Below are positions 25,095 to 33,630 of a stretch of 64,000 bases of DNA, one piece after another. This stretch comes from CAZPXH01 sp964591085. GTDB taxonomy: Bacteria > Spirochaetota > Spirochaetia > DSM-27196 > CAZPXH01. Both the position numbers and the translations under genes were made by a program. The notes beneath the pieces were generated by a model. The model was given only the letters and a program-made list of their open reading frames with translations. It was not told the DNA's origin and searched no databases. Position 1 is the stretch's first letter; the number at the start of each line of letters is the position of its first letter. The stretch is from the NCBI GenBank assembly GCA_964591085.1, contig CAZPXH010000012.1, positions 1 through 64,000 on the forward strand. The letters run 5' to 3'.

Positions 25095-26054
25095 TCAGTT
25101 AATCCGGTAGGTGATTGAGAGGATTGGAATCGGGACTATCGGGTCGTTGAGTGAGTATTCGCCGCCACCGAAGTTGATAACGAAGGGCACAACCGCGCCG
25201 ATGTCCCAGCTCAGCCGATCATTGGCAATTCGGAACGCCAGAGACGGAGCAATCACCAGCGGAACCAAGCTCCAGAAGTCCTCGGACTGCATAGTCTCCG
25301 CGTTGAAGGTGCTTCGCTCGCCCCAGATGATCCAGTTTTCTGTGACCAGCGCTGTCCCGGACGTGAGCACCCGCTTGCCCGCAACGGCAAAGACCGCGCC
25401 AGGGATGTTTCCGCCGTCACTGAACAACGCGAGGAATCCGGAGCCAATGCTCACGTTGTTGTCCGCGGTGCCGAAGCTCGCCAGGGCGTAGGGGAGCACC
25501 AGGGGACCGAGGGACAGGTCAAACCAGTTCAGTCCAACAAAGCTGCCGCCCGAGATCCCCGCGCGCTCACCAATCATGGTGCTGGCCCGCAAACTGAACA
25601 GGCCACCGGGGATGCTCACCCCGCCCCACACGGACAGCCAGTTGTTGATTCCGTAGCTTCCAGTCACCGCCACAATCTCCTGTGACGTTACGTGGAACTC
25701 TCCGGCTTCCATTGGAAACGCCGTGGGCATCACCACCAGCCGGTTGGACGCAGAGTCCTGGAACAGGTCCCTGTCGTCACCGCTGTCCACAATCCGCTCA
25801 ACAGCAATGATGCGCTCCCGCAGAATCAGGACAATCCGGCCGTCAGCGTCCACCAGCTCCACCCGGTCTGCCTCCAACCGGAAGAGGGTTCCCTGGAATG
25901 TGGTGCCGGATTCCGTGCGAACCCGGAGGCGCTCGCCACTTGCGGCAGACTCCAGGGTGGTATCCATAGTTGATGGCCCGTCCTGCGCGGTCACCGCAAA
26001 CGTGGGGCCGAGGAGGAGGCCGAGAAGCAGTAGAATTGAAAGCTCTGTTTTCAC
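25095..26054 (-). CDS. Secreted protein, probable outer-membrane beta-barrel
   Basis: This 319-aa protein starts with a signal peptide (VKTELSILLLLGLLLGPTFAVTAQD), likely cleaved after AVTA. An SH3- or Lsm-like strand region follows (TESGTTFQGTLFRLEADRVELVDADGRIVLILRERI), then a C-terminal half with alternating hydrophobic, Gly-rich strands (GINNWLSVWGGVSIPG, RAGISGGSFVGLNWFDLSLG), ending in ITYRIN with an odd-residue aromatic pattern typical of barrels. The GTG at 26054 is the start that puts the signal peptide at the N-terminus. No named family recognised. Confidence 0.65.
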   Translation of the reverse strand: MKTELSILLLLGLLLGPTFAVTAQDGPSTMDTTLESAASGERLRVRTESGTTFQGTLFRLEADRVELVDADGRIVLILRERIIAVERIVDSGDDRDLFQDSASNRLVVMPTAFPMEAGEFHVTSQEIVAVTGSYGINNWLSVWGGVSIPGGLFSLRASTMIGERAGISGGSFVGLNWFDLSLGPLVLPYALASFGTADNNVSIGSGFLALFSDGGNIPGAVFAVAGKRVLTSGTALVTENWIIWGERSTFNAETMQSEDFWSLVPLVIAPSLAFRIANDRLSWDIGAVVPFVINFGGGEYSLNDPIVPIPILSITYRIN

Positions 26055-26164
26055 AGTTCGCACGCTGCACCCACTGACGTCAGCAACGCAAGTGCCATCC
26101 CGGGCCGGCGCCTGGGCTGACTTCCGGGTTGACTTCCGAGCTGACCTCCGCCATTGGCGGCCGC

Positions 26165-26170
26165 TATACT
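26165..26170 (+). promoter_or_regulatory. -10 element of the SBBP-like lipoprotein gene, leaderless type
   Basis: GCTATACT ends 7 nt before the ATG at 26178, with no ribosome-binding site between them. CTGACC, 18 bp upstream, may be the -35. Confidence 0.5.
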
Positions 26171-26177
26171 TTGGAAC

Positions 26178-27560
26178 ATGCGGAGTCGGAAGGCAGCTGT
26201 AGGGTTTGCAGGGGCGTTCCTGGTTGTGGCGCTCATCGGATGCCGGAATGTGGTGCCCGGCGCAGACGGGTTTGCCGTCATCTACAACCCCAACGGGGCA
26301 ACCGAAGGAAGCGCGCCGGTGGACGACAATCGCTATCAGCCCGGAGAAACTGCCGGGGCCGCAGTCTGGGGAGTATCTGTTCAGGGGAGTGATGGGAGTC
26401 GATTCACCGATGTCGTGGTGGACTCCGACGGCAACGCGTACGCAGTTGGTTACATCAGCGGGACCGGCTCTCACACAGTCAACTCGGCTGACGACAGCGA
26501 CGTCGCATTCACTTCCGTCCTTGCGAACGACGATCCGGTTCTGATCCGCTACTCGCCCGACGGAAGCGTTGACTGGGTACGGGGTGCCGTGTCGGTGACC
26601 GGAAGCGGCGCAAGTGCCGCCGGTGCTACGTTTGATGCGCTGACGCTGGATCCGGAGGGCAGTCTTGTGGTCATGGGATCACAGTCCCCGGATATCAGCA
26701 TCACCTACCAGACGGATCCCTCTGTCACCATTGGTGGATCGAGCACCCAGCGAACCTTGCTCCGTTTCAACCTGGATGGAGCGGCCACCGACGCAACGGG
26801 CGACAACGGCACCGGGGACCCGATGGCTGAACAGACCACGTCATCGGTGGTTCTGACCGCAGCTGGTGAAGCCTGGGCCGCGGGGACGGTCAGCGGCACA
26901 ATTGTGGGCCCGCCAACTACCTCGTTCAGCCAGGGCTATATTCAGCAGGTTGGGTTTGACTTCAGCACCGATGACCTCACCGGGTCTGACGTGGTCTTCG
27001 GAGGAAGCGCGCCCGGAGCAGGAGATACCGTCTACATCGCAGGTGAGTTCACCGGCGGCGGCTCGGTGGAGATTGACAGCGATTCCGCGGTGTCTGTGAA
27101 CGGCGCAGAGGCCGGGACCCTGTACCCCCTGCTGGTTGCCTACGACGTATCCGGTAACCCGGACGCCGTCTGGGCCTACACCGCGGCCTCCATTGCGGCA
27201 GGGGCTGATACCGCGTTTGCTGATGTCACCGTGGACCTGTTTGGAAACATATTTGCCGTGGGCTACCAGTCCGGGACCGGCGACGTTGACTGGGGTTCCG
27301 GTGTGACGAGTACCGGAGCGTTTGCCGGACAGAACGCGGTAGTTCTGCGCCTCAGCCCTTCCGGGGAGGCCGTGTCAGTCTGGACACCGACTGCATCCAG
27401 CGATGAAACGGTGCTCACAGCGGCCGCAGTCTTTGCAGCTGGCTTGCCTGTTGTGGCTGGCTTCCAGGTGGGAACTGCCGCCGTGACCTGGCCGGGCAAC
27501 CGAACATCAACCGGTAACTTCAACGGGCCCGATGGTGTTCTTGTTCGGCTGCTCCCGTAA
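26178..27560 (+). CDS. SBBP-like beta-propeller lipoprotein
   Basis: This 460-aa lipoprotein has a signal peptide (MRSRKAAVGFAGAFLVVALIGC) ending in a lipobox LIGC with Cys22. The mature part consists of repeats of the SBBP type, each with a DxxGNxYxVGY-like unit (VDSDGNAYAVGYISGTG, VDLFGNIFAVGYQSGTG) and Thr/Ser/Gly-rich strands, suggesting a beta-propeller displayed on the cell surface or in the periplasm. Such lipoproteins are common in spirochaetes. The gene is followed by a LysE-type exporter whose ATG overlaps its TAA. Confidence 0.78.
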   Translation: MRSRKAAVGFAGAFLVVALIGCRNVVPGADGFAVIYNPNGATEGSAPVDDNRYQPGETAGAAVWGVSVQGSDGSRFTDVVVDSDGNAYAVGYISGTGSHTVNSADDSDVAFTSVLANDDPVLIRYSPDGSVDWVRGAVSVTGSGASAAGATFDALTLDPEGSLVVMGSQSPDISITYQTDPSVTIGGSSTQRTLLRFNLDGAATDATGDNGTGDPMAEQTTSSVVLTAAGEAWAAGTVSGTIVGPPTTSFSQGYIQQVGFDFSTDDLTGSDVVFGGSAPGAGDTVYIAGEFTGGGSVEIDSDSAVSVNGAEAGTLYPLLVAYDVSGNPDAVWAYTAASIAAGADTAFADVTVDLFGNIFAVGYQSGTGDVDWGSGVTSTGAFAGQNAVVLRLSPSGEAVSVWTPTASSDETVLTAAAVFAAGLPVVAGFQVGTAAVTWPGNRTSTGNFNGPDGVLVRLLP

Positions 27561-28171
27561 TGAATGCCGTAGACGTTCCGGCCCTGGCAGTCTTCGTCTT
27601 TGTTACCATCTTCACCCCCGGCCCCAACAACATCACCAGCACCGCCCTGGGAAGTGCCGGCGGGCTCCGCAAGGCGCTTCCGTTCACGCTTGGTGTGACC
27701 ATTGGAGTTGGCCTACTTATGGCGGCGGCCTCTGCGCTGACCGGTGCCTTGCTGACCGCGGTGCCGGCTGCAGAGCCGGTGATGCGGTGGTTAGGTGTTG
27801 TCTACATTCTCTGGCTCGCCTGGAGGGTGTGGCGGAGCGGGTCCCACACAGCAGATGAGCAGGCCAACCGCCGCCTGCCCGGGCTTCCGGAAGGAATCCT
27901 GTTGCAGGTCATCAACCCCAAGGCGCTGATCTACGCGCTCACCGTCTACGGGAGTTTTCTGGCAACGGTTCCGCGCAGCGCCACCTTCACCCTTGTGTCT
28001 GCCGTGATCCTTGCAATCCCCGCCTGGCTCTCCACCATGATCTGGGCGGCCGCGGGTGCGGTACTTGCCCGGCTCTTCAAGGACCTCCGCGCGCTGTTGG
28101 CCGTTAACGGAGTTCTTGCCCTGGCACTGGTGTACTCCGCGGTGCAGCTCAGCGGAATCATCCCGGGTTGA
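27560..28171 (+). CDS. LysE/RhtB family amino-acid exporter
   Basis: This 203-aa inner-membrane protein has about six hydrophobic segments and the family motif FTPGPNNITSTALGSAGGLRKALPFTLGVTIG near the N-terminus. It probably exports an amino acid or derivative. The ATG shares one base with the stop of the upstream lipoprotein gene (TAATG), so the two are translationally coupled, although no functional link is obvious. Confidence 0.85.
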   Translation: MNAVDVPALAVFVFVTIFTPGPNNITSTALGSAGGLRKALPFTLGVTIGVGLLMAAASALTGALLTAVPAAEPVMRWLGVVYILWLAWRVWRSGSHTADEQANRRLPGLPEGILLQVINPKALIYALTVYGSFLATVPRSATFTLVSAVILAIPAWLSTMIWAAAGAVLARLFKDLRALLAVNGVLALALVYSAVQLSGIIPG

Positions 28172-28217
28172 CGGTATAGACTCCGGTCATCCATTCCAGA
28201 CTCGGAGGCGGAGATAG

Positions 28218-28376
28218 ATGCCGGAACTGAAGACCCAGCCCAACAGCGCGGACGAACTTGCGGAGCTCGGCAAGTACACCAATGGAAAGGCGTGCATCTG
28301 GGTGAAGCGCCTGGCCGACATTGATCTGGACGTGCTCAGGCGAATTGTCCGGAGCAACGTCGCAGCCGGATCCTGA
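28218..28376 (+). pseudogene. DUF1801-type protein remnant with in-frame internal deletion
   Basis: This 52-aa frame has a ribosome-binding site (ggaggcggag) and a possible -10 TATAGA at 28175. The first 12 residues (MPELKTQPNSAD) match the N-terminus of DUF1801 proteins. The rest (ELGKYTNGKACIWVKRL-ADIDLDVLRRIV) matches their C-terminal end. The roughly 80 central residues of a normal family member are absent, yet the frame is kept. It is either a deletion remnant or a very short derived protein. It ends 1 bp before the convergent MFS gene's stop. Confidence 0.6.
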
Positions 28377-29648
28377 TCAACTCTCAGCATCATCCCGGAC
28401 CGCTGCAGGACGCAGGGCGCGAGCTGCGGGAAGAAGCAGACCCAGGAGCACCGCCACCACTATCATCGCGGTCCGGAGTCCCAACCGTTGTGCAATTCCA
28501 CCAACCAGCGGCGGAGCAATGAGGAAGCCGGCGTAGCCGATCGTGGCCACGCTTGCCAGGGCCCGGCCCGCACTGATCCCGGAGAGCTTTCCCGCGGCGC
28601 TGAAGGCGATGGGTATCACCACCGACAGCCCCGCGCCAACCGCGGCAAAGCCCAGCAGGCTAGTGAGCAGTATTGGAAACACCACGGCAAGTGCTATCCC
28701 GGCTGCGGCAAGACCCCCGGCTGCGCGAACCAGGGATTCGGCCCGGAATCTCGTGCCGAGGGCATCTCCTGCAAAGCGCCCCGCTGTCATCATGCCGCTG
28801 AACGCCGCAAAGCCCAGCGCGTACACGCCCGGTCCCGCCGCCACCACGTCCCGCAGGTAGATTCCGGTCCAGTCACCCATCACCGCTTCCCCGATGGTGG
28901 AAATCATGGCGATGAGGCCCAGGCCCCAGGTGACACGTGGCGGGATCTGAATTGCGGGCCCCGCCGCCGAGCCGCCGCCCGGCGCGATCGTGGCATCAGG
29001 TTGCGCCGTCCCGATCTCAACCGAACGGTCATCGGCGACGGCATCGGTGCCACTGTGGCCGGGTGAGCTATCTGGAAGGAGAGCGCGCAGCTGGAACAGA
29101 CACACCAGGAGCATGGAGGCTCCAAGCGCCGCAAAGTGCAACAGAATCGGTAGTCCCGCCGCTATCAAACCGGCGCCCGCGCCCGAGCCCGCAAGCGCGC
29201 CCAGGCTGAAGGCGGCGTGGAAGCTGCTCATTCGGGCGGAACCGGCCCGTTCCTCCACCCACACGGCCTGGGCGTTCATGGCTACGTCCAGTGCGCTCAT
29301 TGCCGAGCCGAAACCCAAAAGGAGCAGGAACAGGAGCAGCGGGCTCGGCGCAATGGACAGAAGCAGCAAGCCAAGAGCCGCGGTTGTCAGACTTGCTGCA
29401 ATCACCGTCCGGCTGCCCAGGCGCTCCACCAGCCAGCCGGAGACCAGCAGCGCCGCGATTGTTCCCAGAGCCAGGGCCAGCAGGACGCTACCCAGCGCCG
29501 CCTCGCTGAGACCGAGGCGTTGCTGCACCTCGGGAATCCGGGAGGCCCATGTTCCGTAGAAGCTTCCCGCCGCAAAGAAGAGGCTGAGAACGGCCAACCG
29601 TGCGCGAGGGAGTCCGGCCTGAACGGATAGGCCACCGGTATCGCTCAT
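28377..29648 (-). CDS. Major facilitator superfamily transporter
   Basis: This 423-aa inner-membrane protein has about 12 hydrophobic segments with a charged central loop (DSSPGHSGTDAVADDRSVE). Seen: YGTWASRIPEVQQRLGLSEAALGSVLLALALG and the MFS-like loop GWLVERLGSRTV. The sequence type is close to YbjJ/FucP-like MFS members of unknown substrate. The ATG at 29648 was chosen because TACCCT (29660-29655) lies 6 nt upstream (leaderless pattern) and residues further upstream are not conserved-looking. Confidence 0.83.
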   Translation of the reverse strand: MSDTGGLSVQAGLPRARLAVLSLFFAAGSFYGTWASRIPEVQQRLGLSEAALGSVLLALALGTIAALLVSGWLVERLGSRTVIAASLTTAALGLLLLSIAPSPLLLFLLLLGFGSAMSALDVAMNAQAVWVEERAGSARMSSFHAAFSLGALAGSGAGAGLIAAGLPILLHFAALGASMLLVCLFQLRALLPDSSPGHSGTDAVADDRSVEIGTAQPDATIAPGGGSAAGPAIQIPPRVTWGLGLIAMISTIGEAVMGDWTGIYLRDVVAAGPGVYALGFAAFSGMMTAGRFAGDALGTRFRAESLVRAAGGLAAAGIALAVVFPILLTSLLGFAAVGAGLSVVIPIAFSAAGKLSGISAGRALASVATIGYAGFLIAPPLVGGIAQRLGLRTAMIVVAVLLGLLLPAARALRPAAVRDDAES

Positions 29649-29753
29649 CGGCGGAGGGTAGGAGAGGATCGGTCCACGCGTCCACGCTATGCTGCTGACG
29701 CTCAAAGGTGCGGACTGGGCGTCCGCGTTCAGGAACAGGTGGAGGAGATCGAT

Positions 29754-30515
29754 ATGACAGCCGACCAGATTCCGTTGGTCGTTGACGTGCCCTCAATAAG
29801 CGTAGCCCAGATGCGGGAAGTCGACCGCGCCATGGTCTGGGACTACGGCATCGCCTTGATTCAGATGATGGAGAACGCCGGCAGAAGCCTGGCCCAGCTC
29901 GCCCGCGTTCGCTTCCTTGACGGAGACGCCACGGGGCGCCGAGTAGCCGTTCTGGCCGGGACTGGTGGGAATGGCGGCGGTGCGTTGGCTGCCGCCAGGC
30001 ACCTTGCGAACGCGGGAGCCATCGTGACGGTCCAACTGACACGAGAGACCGGTGCCTTTGCTGGCGTCTCTGCCACGCAGTTGGGGATTGTCCAGGGGAT
30101 GGGCATCGCCGTGCTGGACGCCGGCGTCCCGGTTCCGCCGGATGCGGAGCTGATTCTCGATGGATTGATCGGATACAGCCTTTCCGGTGCGCCGCGCGGA
30201 GAAGCCGAGCGTCTTATCCGCACCGCCAACGCCCACACGGCCAAGCGTCTTTCCCTTGATATCCCTTCAGGTTTGGACGGTGATCTTGGGCAGGCGTCCG
30301 GTGAGGTTATGAAAGCGAATGCAACTATGACGCTTGGTCTGCCCAAGAACGGCCTGCTCCGATCCCAGGCAATACCAACAGTTGGCGAGCTCTATCTCGC
30401 CGACATCTCCGTACCGCCGGCACTCTACGCCGGACCGGGGCTTGCAATCTCCGTTCCCCCAATCTTTGCTGAAGGAGCCCTTGTGCGGGTGCAGCAGACC
30501 TCTGGTCCGGGCTGA
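29754..30515 (+). CDS. NAD(P)H-hydrate epimerase domain protein (YjeF N-terminal type)
   Basis: This 253-aa enzyme epimerises damaged NAD(P)HX so it can be repaired. Seen: the YjeF_N signature AMVWDYGIALIQMMENAGRSLAQLA, the nucleotide-binding VLAGTGGNGGGALAAARHLANAG, LILDGLIGYSLSG and SLDIPSGLDGDLG. It has only the epimerase half; the ADP-dependent dehydratase domain is not fused. GGAGGAG with 6-nt spacing fixes the ATG at 29754. It is convergent with the chemotaxis receptor gene 10 bp downstream. Confidence 0.85.
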   Translation: MTADQIPLVVDVPSISVAQMREVDRAMVWDYGIALIQMMENAGRSLAQLARVRFLDGDATGRRVAVLAGTGGNGGGALAAARHLANAGAIVTVQLTRETGAFAGVSATQLGIVQGMGIAVLDAGVPVPPDAELILDGLIGYSLSGAPRGEAERLIRTANAHTAKRLSLDIPSGLDGDLGQASGEVMKANATMTLGLPKNGLLRSQAIPTVGELYLADISVPPALYAGPGLAISVPPIFAEGALVRVQQTSGPG

Positions 30516-30525
30516 CGGAGTCTGC

Positions 30526-32202
30526 CTAGGCTCCGCTCTCCCCCGCAACGAGGTTGCGGATGGATGCCTGCAGCTCGCTCGAACCGGCCGATGACTTCTC
30601 AATTGACTCCCGGAGCCGGTCGGTAGCGGCGCTGATGACCTGCACCGCAAGGATGACCGAACGCGCGGAGGCCTCCATGGACTTCACCACGGTACCAACG
30701 TGGTCCATCTGCTCGCTTGCCTGCTGCTGCTCCCCGCTGATGTCGTCTGATCCGTCCCGGATGCTGACCGAGGAATCCTGGAGTACCTGCATTGCCTTCA
30801 TGATTTCCCGGCCGCCCTGGGAGAGCTCCACGGTGCTGCCGGTGATTTCTTCAAAGGCATCGCTGACGCGCTTCACCTCGGTCCGAATCTGCTCCATCAC
30901 TCCCCGCATTCGCTCGGAGTACTCGGAGGTCTTGGCGATGGACTCCATGGTTCTGGTGAGGTTCTCCGAGATTACCCGCGAGTTCTCAGCGGTTGTTGCG
31001 GCGAGCTTGCGGATCTCGTCCGCCACAACCGCAAAGCCACGTCCGCGCTCACCGGCGTGTGCCGCCTCAATTGCCGCGTTCATTGACAACAGGTTGGTCT
31101 GGTCCGCGATATCCCCAATGATGCGGTTAATCTCCAGAAGAGACTTCATGTCCGCCTGGACCGCCGTGAAGGCCTCCGCCGTCTCTCCAAGGACAGATAC
31201 GCCGTCCTGAACAACGGTAAGGAGCTGGTCACTGCTCTGCTTTCTGCTGCGGGTGATTCCGGCCACCGAATCCAGGGATGCCGACATCTGGTTTACCGAT
31301 GCGGTGGTCTCCTGCACCACGGTGTTCTGTTCGTCAATCTGCTGGTGGAAGCCAACGGCGCGTTCGGCGGTAGCCTTCACCGCAGCAAGCGCCCGTTCGG
31401 TGCTGCTGCGGAGGTCCTCCAGTGATGTTTCCACTTCACTGACCTGCGTGGTGATCTGTCCCACGCTCGAGCCTACCGCCTCATACTGGGATTCGATTTC
31501 CCGTGTGGCGCTTGCGGTGTCCTCCATCCGGCTGCTGACCCCGGCAATCCTCTGCAGGGTGTCCGCCGTTTCCCGGGCAGCACGCTCCACGCTCTCCAGG
31601 CTTTGCCGTGTCATTCGGGCCACCAGGAAGGCGAAGGTTGCGCTGAGGACGTAGATCACCAGTCCAACAAGGAGCTGTTCAGTGGCAGCAGGAATTCCGG
31701 CGACAAGCAGCCCGGGATTCACCCGCAGCAAGACGTTTACCACCACCGACACAACGCTGATTCCAGCGGTGCTGGCTACGTACCACTCGGTGTCCCCCAC
31801 TGCTGTGCTGAGCACCAGGACCGGAATCAGATACACGATGATGGTGTAGACCACCCGCTGATCGTCTGGCGGTGCCAGCACGCCAAGACCGATAAGTGCG
31901 AGGAGGGCGATTGCCAGCGGCACAATGGAGGCAACCCGGAAGTAGCCGCGCCTGAGAGCCCATAGGGACCCTAACATGAACGCCACTACCACCAGCTGAA
32001 TGACAAGATTTGCGATGTCAGCTGCAAGCAGATCGTTAATTATTGTGAGGGGAAGCAGCGCAACAATGATGATCAGAATTGCTTGAACAACAGGCGCCTT
32101 GCTGCGAACAACAACGCCCCCGTCCGCGTACACATCCTGCAATCGGGCCACAAATGGACTGTACCCGAGCTTCTGCATACACTTCAAATGCTCTTGTGGC
32201 AT
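30526..32202 (-). CDS. Chemotaxis receptor with multi-TM sensor, no periplasmic domain
   Basis: This is a protein of about 558 aa. The N-terminal 200 residues hold five or six closely spaced TM segments (AILIIIVALLPLTIINDLL, PLAIALLALIGLGVLAP, VYTIIVYLIPVLVLS). The cytoplasmic coiled-coil signalling domain follows directly, with the tip DQTNLLSMNAAIEAAHAG. No HAMP linker is seen. It would report membrane state or an internal signal rather than a bound periplasmic ligand. The start is uncertain (ATG 32202 or 32178). The gene is divergent from the signalling trio that begins at 32254, only 51 bp away, so they may share control. Confidence 0.88.
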   Translation of the reverse strand: MPQEHLKCMQKLGYSPFVARLQDVYADGGVVVRSKAPVVQAILIIIVALLPLTIINDLLAADIANLVIQLVVVAFMLGSLWALRRGYFRVASIVPLAIALLALIGLGVLAPPDDQRVVYTIIVYLIPVLVLSTAVGDTEWYVASTAGISVVSVVVNVLLRVNPGLLVAGIPAATEQLLVGLVIYVLSATFAFLVARMTRQSLESVERAARETADTLQRIAGVSSRMEDTASATREIESQYEAVGSSVGQITTQVSEVETSLEDLRSSTERALAAVKATAERAVGFHQQIDEQNTVVQETTASVNQMSASLDSVAGITRSRKQSSDQLLTVVQDGVSVLGETAEAFTAVQADMKSLLEINRIIGDIADQTNLLSMNAAIEAAHAGERGRGFAVVADEIRKLAATTAENSRVISENLTRTMESIAKTSEYSERMRGVMEQIRTEVKRVSDAFEEITGSTVELSQGGREIMKAMQVLQDSSVSIRDGSDDISGEQQQASEQMDHVGTVVKSMEASARSVILAVQVISAATDRLRESIEKSSAGSSELQASIRNLVAGESGA

Positions 32203-32253
32203 TGTGAGCCAAAACCCGCGCAGCTGCGGTACTGCGCCTGGCACAGGTGACGG

Positions 32254-33630
32254 ATGAACATAACCCTGACATACGCGCTCTATTCCACGGTGCTCCTTGC
32301 GTTTTCCATTGCATTGGGAATTGCGTGGGCGCAGACGGGCCGACGCGGTTACCTCGGGAGGTGGGCCCTCTTCAGTCTGTTCTACTTTGTGGGAACGGCG
32401 GTTAACCTGACGCCGGATGTGCAGTCTTATCCGCTGCTCATCGCGCTCTCATATACATGCTTCTACGTCAGCTATCGGTATCTGGTCCTTGCGCTGGGCG
32501 TATACGCCTTTGGACCGGACGCGTCCCGGCGGACCGTGGTGTTCGGCGAGGTCCTTGGACTCGTTGGCCTGGTGGGCACCCTTGGAGCAACCCTGGTTGT
32601 GGATGCCTTTCCGGTCCGCTACTTCATCTTCAATGCCTGGTCCACCCTGGTGTTTGTGCAGGTGGCGGTGATTCTGTTTCTGGAGAGAGGCGAGGGGAGT
32701 AGCCGGCTTTCGGGTGCGCGGAACTGGTTCAGCCTGCTCTCGGCGGCATTTACCGCCCTTGCGTGGAGTGCGCGAGCAGTCACCGGCCTCCTGTTTTCCT
32801 TAACTTCCAGCCAGTTTGGGGATTCCGCAAATGTTTTCGCCACCGCCGCCGTGGCCTTTTGGCAGATACTCTTCACCGCAAGCCTCTTCAACCTGGCAGA
32901 GCGCCGCGTTGCCGAACAGCTGGCAAGCCTGGGCACCGCCTCCATCGGCTCCGGGGGGCTGCAGTCGGCCTCAGAGCTGGTGACCGGGATTGCGCACGCC
33001 CTGGGCTCTCCCCTGGGTTCCGCCGTTACCACCTTCAGCGCAATCCGCGCGCATCTGGAGCAGCAGCAGGGAGAGGACCGCATAGACCTGACCGCGCTGG
33101 ACATGGTGGAGGCTGAGCTGGCACGCGCGGTGTCCCGGCTCAAAGGGCTTCGGCTGCTCTTTCAGGATTCCGGGGAATGGCGGAGCAGGGAGCACACTTC
33201 CGGCAGGGACCTGGGAGAGGCGCTGCTATCCGGAATGGACGCTATGGGAATCCGGGCTCACCTCGTACCCTGTGGTCCGTCAGCAGATGATACTTCTGTG
33301 CTCATGGACCGCTTCCGCGCCGTGCACCTGATCCTTGAGTTTGTGGATCTTGCCCGCCGAGCATCCTGGATGGACCCGCACCACAACATATCCCTGCGCC
33401 CTGGATGCACTGATGCGGACTGGCTGCTTCAGTTGGAGCCCTTTTCCGTTCCGCCGGACATCTGGCGGGACATTTCTGATCCGCTGCAGCGCCCGGGTGT
33501 GAAACACTTCGCGGACACCCTTGCCCTTGCTATGCTGCAACATCAATTCGCCGACTCGGTCGGGCTTGCGCTACGGGCGAGTGACCGGGTGGGTCAGGCT
33601 GTAGTATCTCTGGCAACGGTGGAGCAATGA
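32254..33630 (+). CDS. Membrane histidine-kinase-like protein lacking ATP-binding motifs
   Basis: This is a 458-aa protein with about seven N-terminal TM segments (residues 1-220). A dimerisation-like helix region follows with an H-box-like ELVTGIAHALGSPLGSAV (His near 250), then about 170 residues that end the protein. That C-terminal part has no recognisable N box, DxGxG or GxG motifs of HATPase_c. The central sequence FRAVHLILEFVDLARRAS aligns by eye with the protein encoded at 41563. It is coupled by a 4-bp overlap (ATGA) to the HD-GYP response-regulator gene. Likely a phosphotransfer or pseudokinase partner; this is inferred. Confidence 0.7.
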   Translation: MNITLTYALYSTVLLAFSIALGIAWAQTGRRGYLGRWALFSLFYFVGTAVNLTPDVQSYPLLIALSYTCFYVSYRYLVLALGVYAFGPDASRRTVVFGEVLGLVGLVGTLGATLVVDAFPVRYFIFNAWSTLVFVQVAVILFLERGEGSSRLSGARNWFSLLSAAFTALAWSARAVTGLLFSLTSSQFGDSANVFATAAVAFWQILFTASLFNLAERRVAEQLASLGTASIGSGGLQSASELVTGIAHALGSPLGSAVTTFSAIRAHLEQQQGEDRIDLTALDMVEAELARAVSRLKGLRLLFQDSGEWRSREHTSGRDLGEALLSGMDAMGIRAHLVPCGPSADDTSVLMDRFRAVHLILEFVDLARRASWMDPHHNISLRPGCTDADWLLQLEPFSVPPDIWRDISDPLQRPGVKHFADTLALAMLQHQFADSVGLALRASDRVGQAVVSLATVEQ

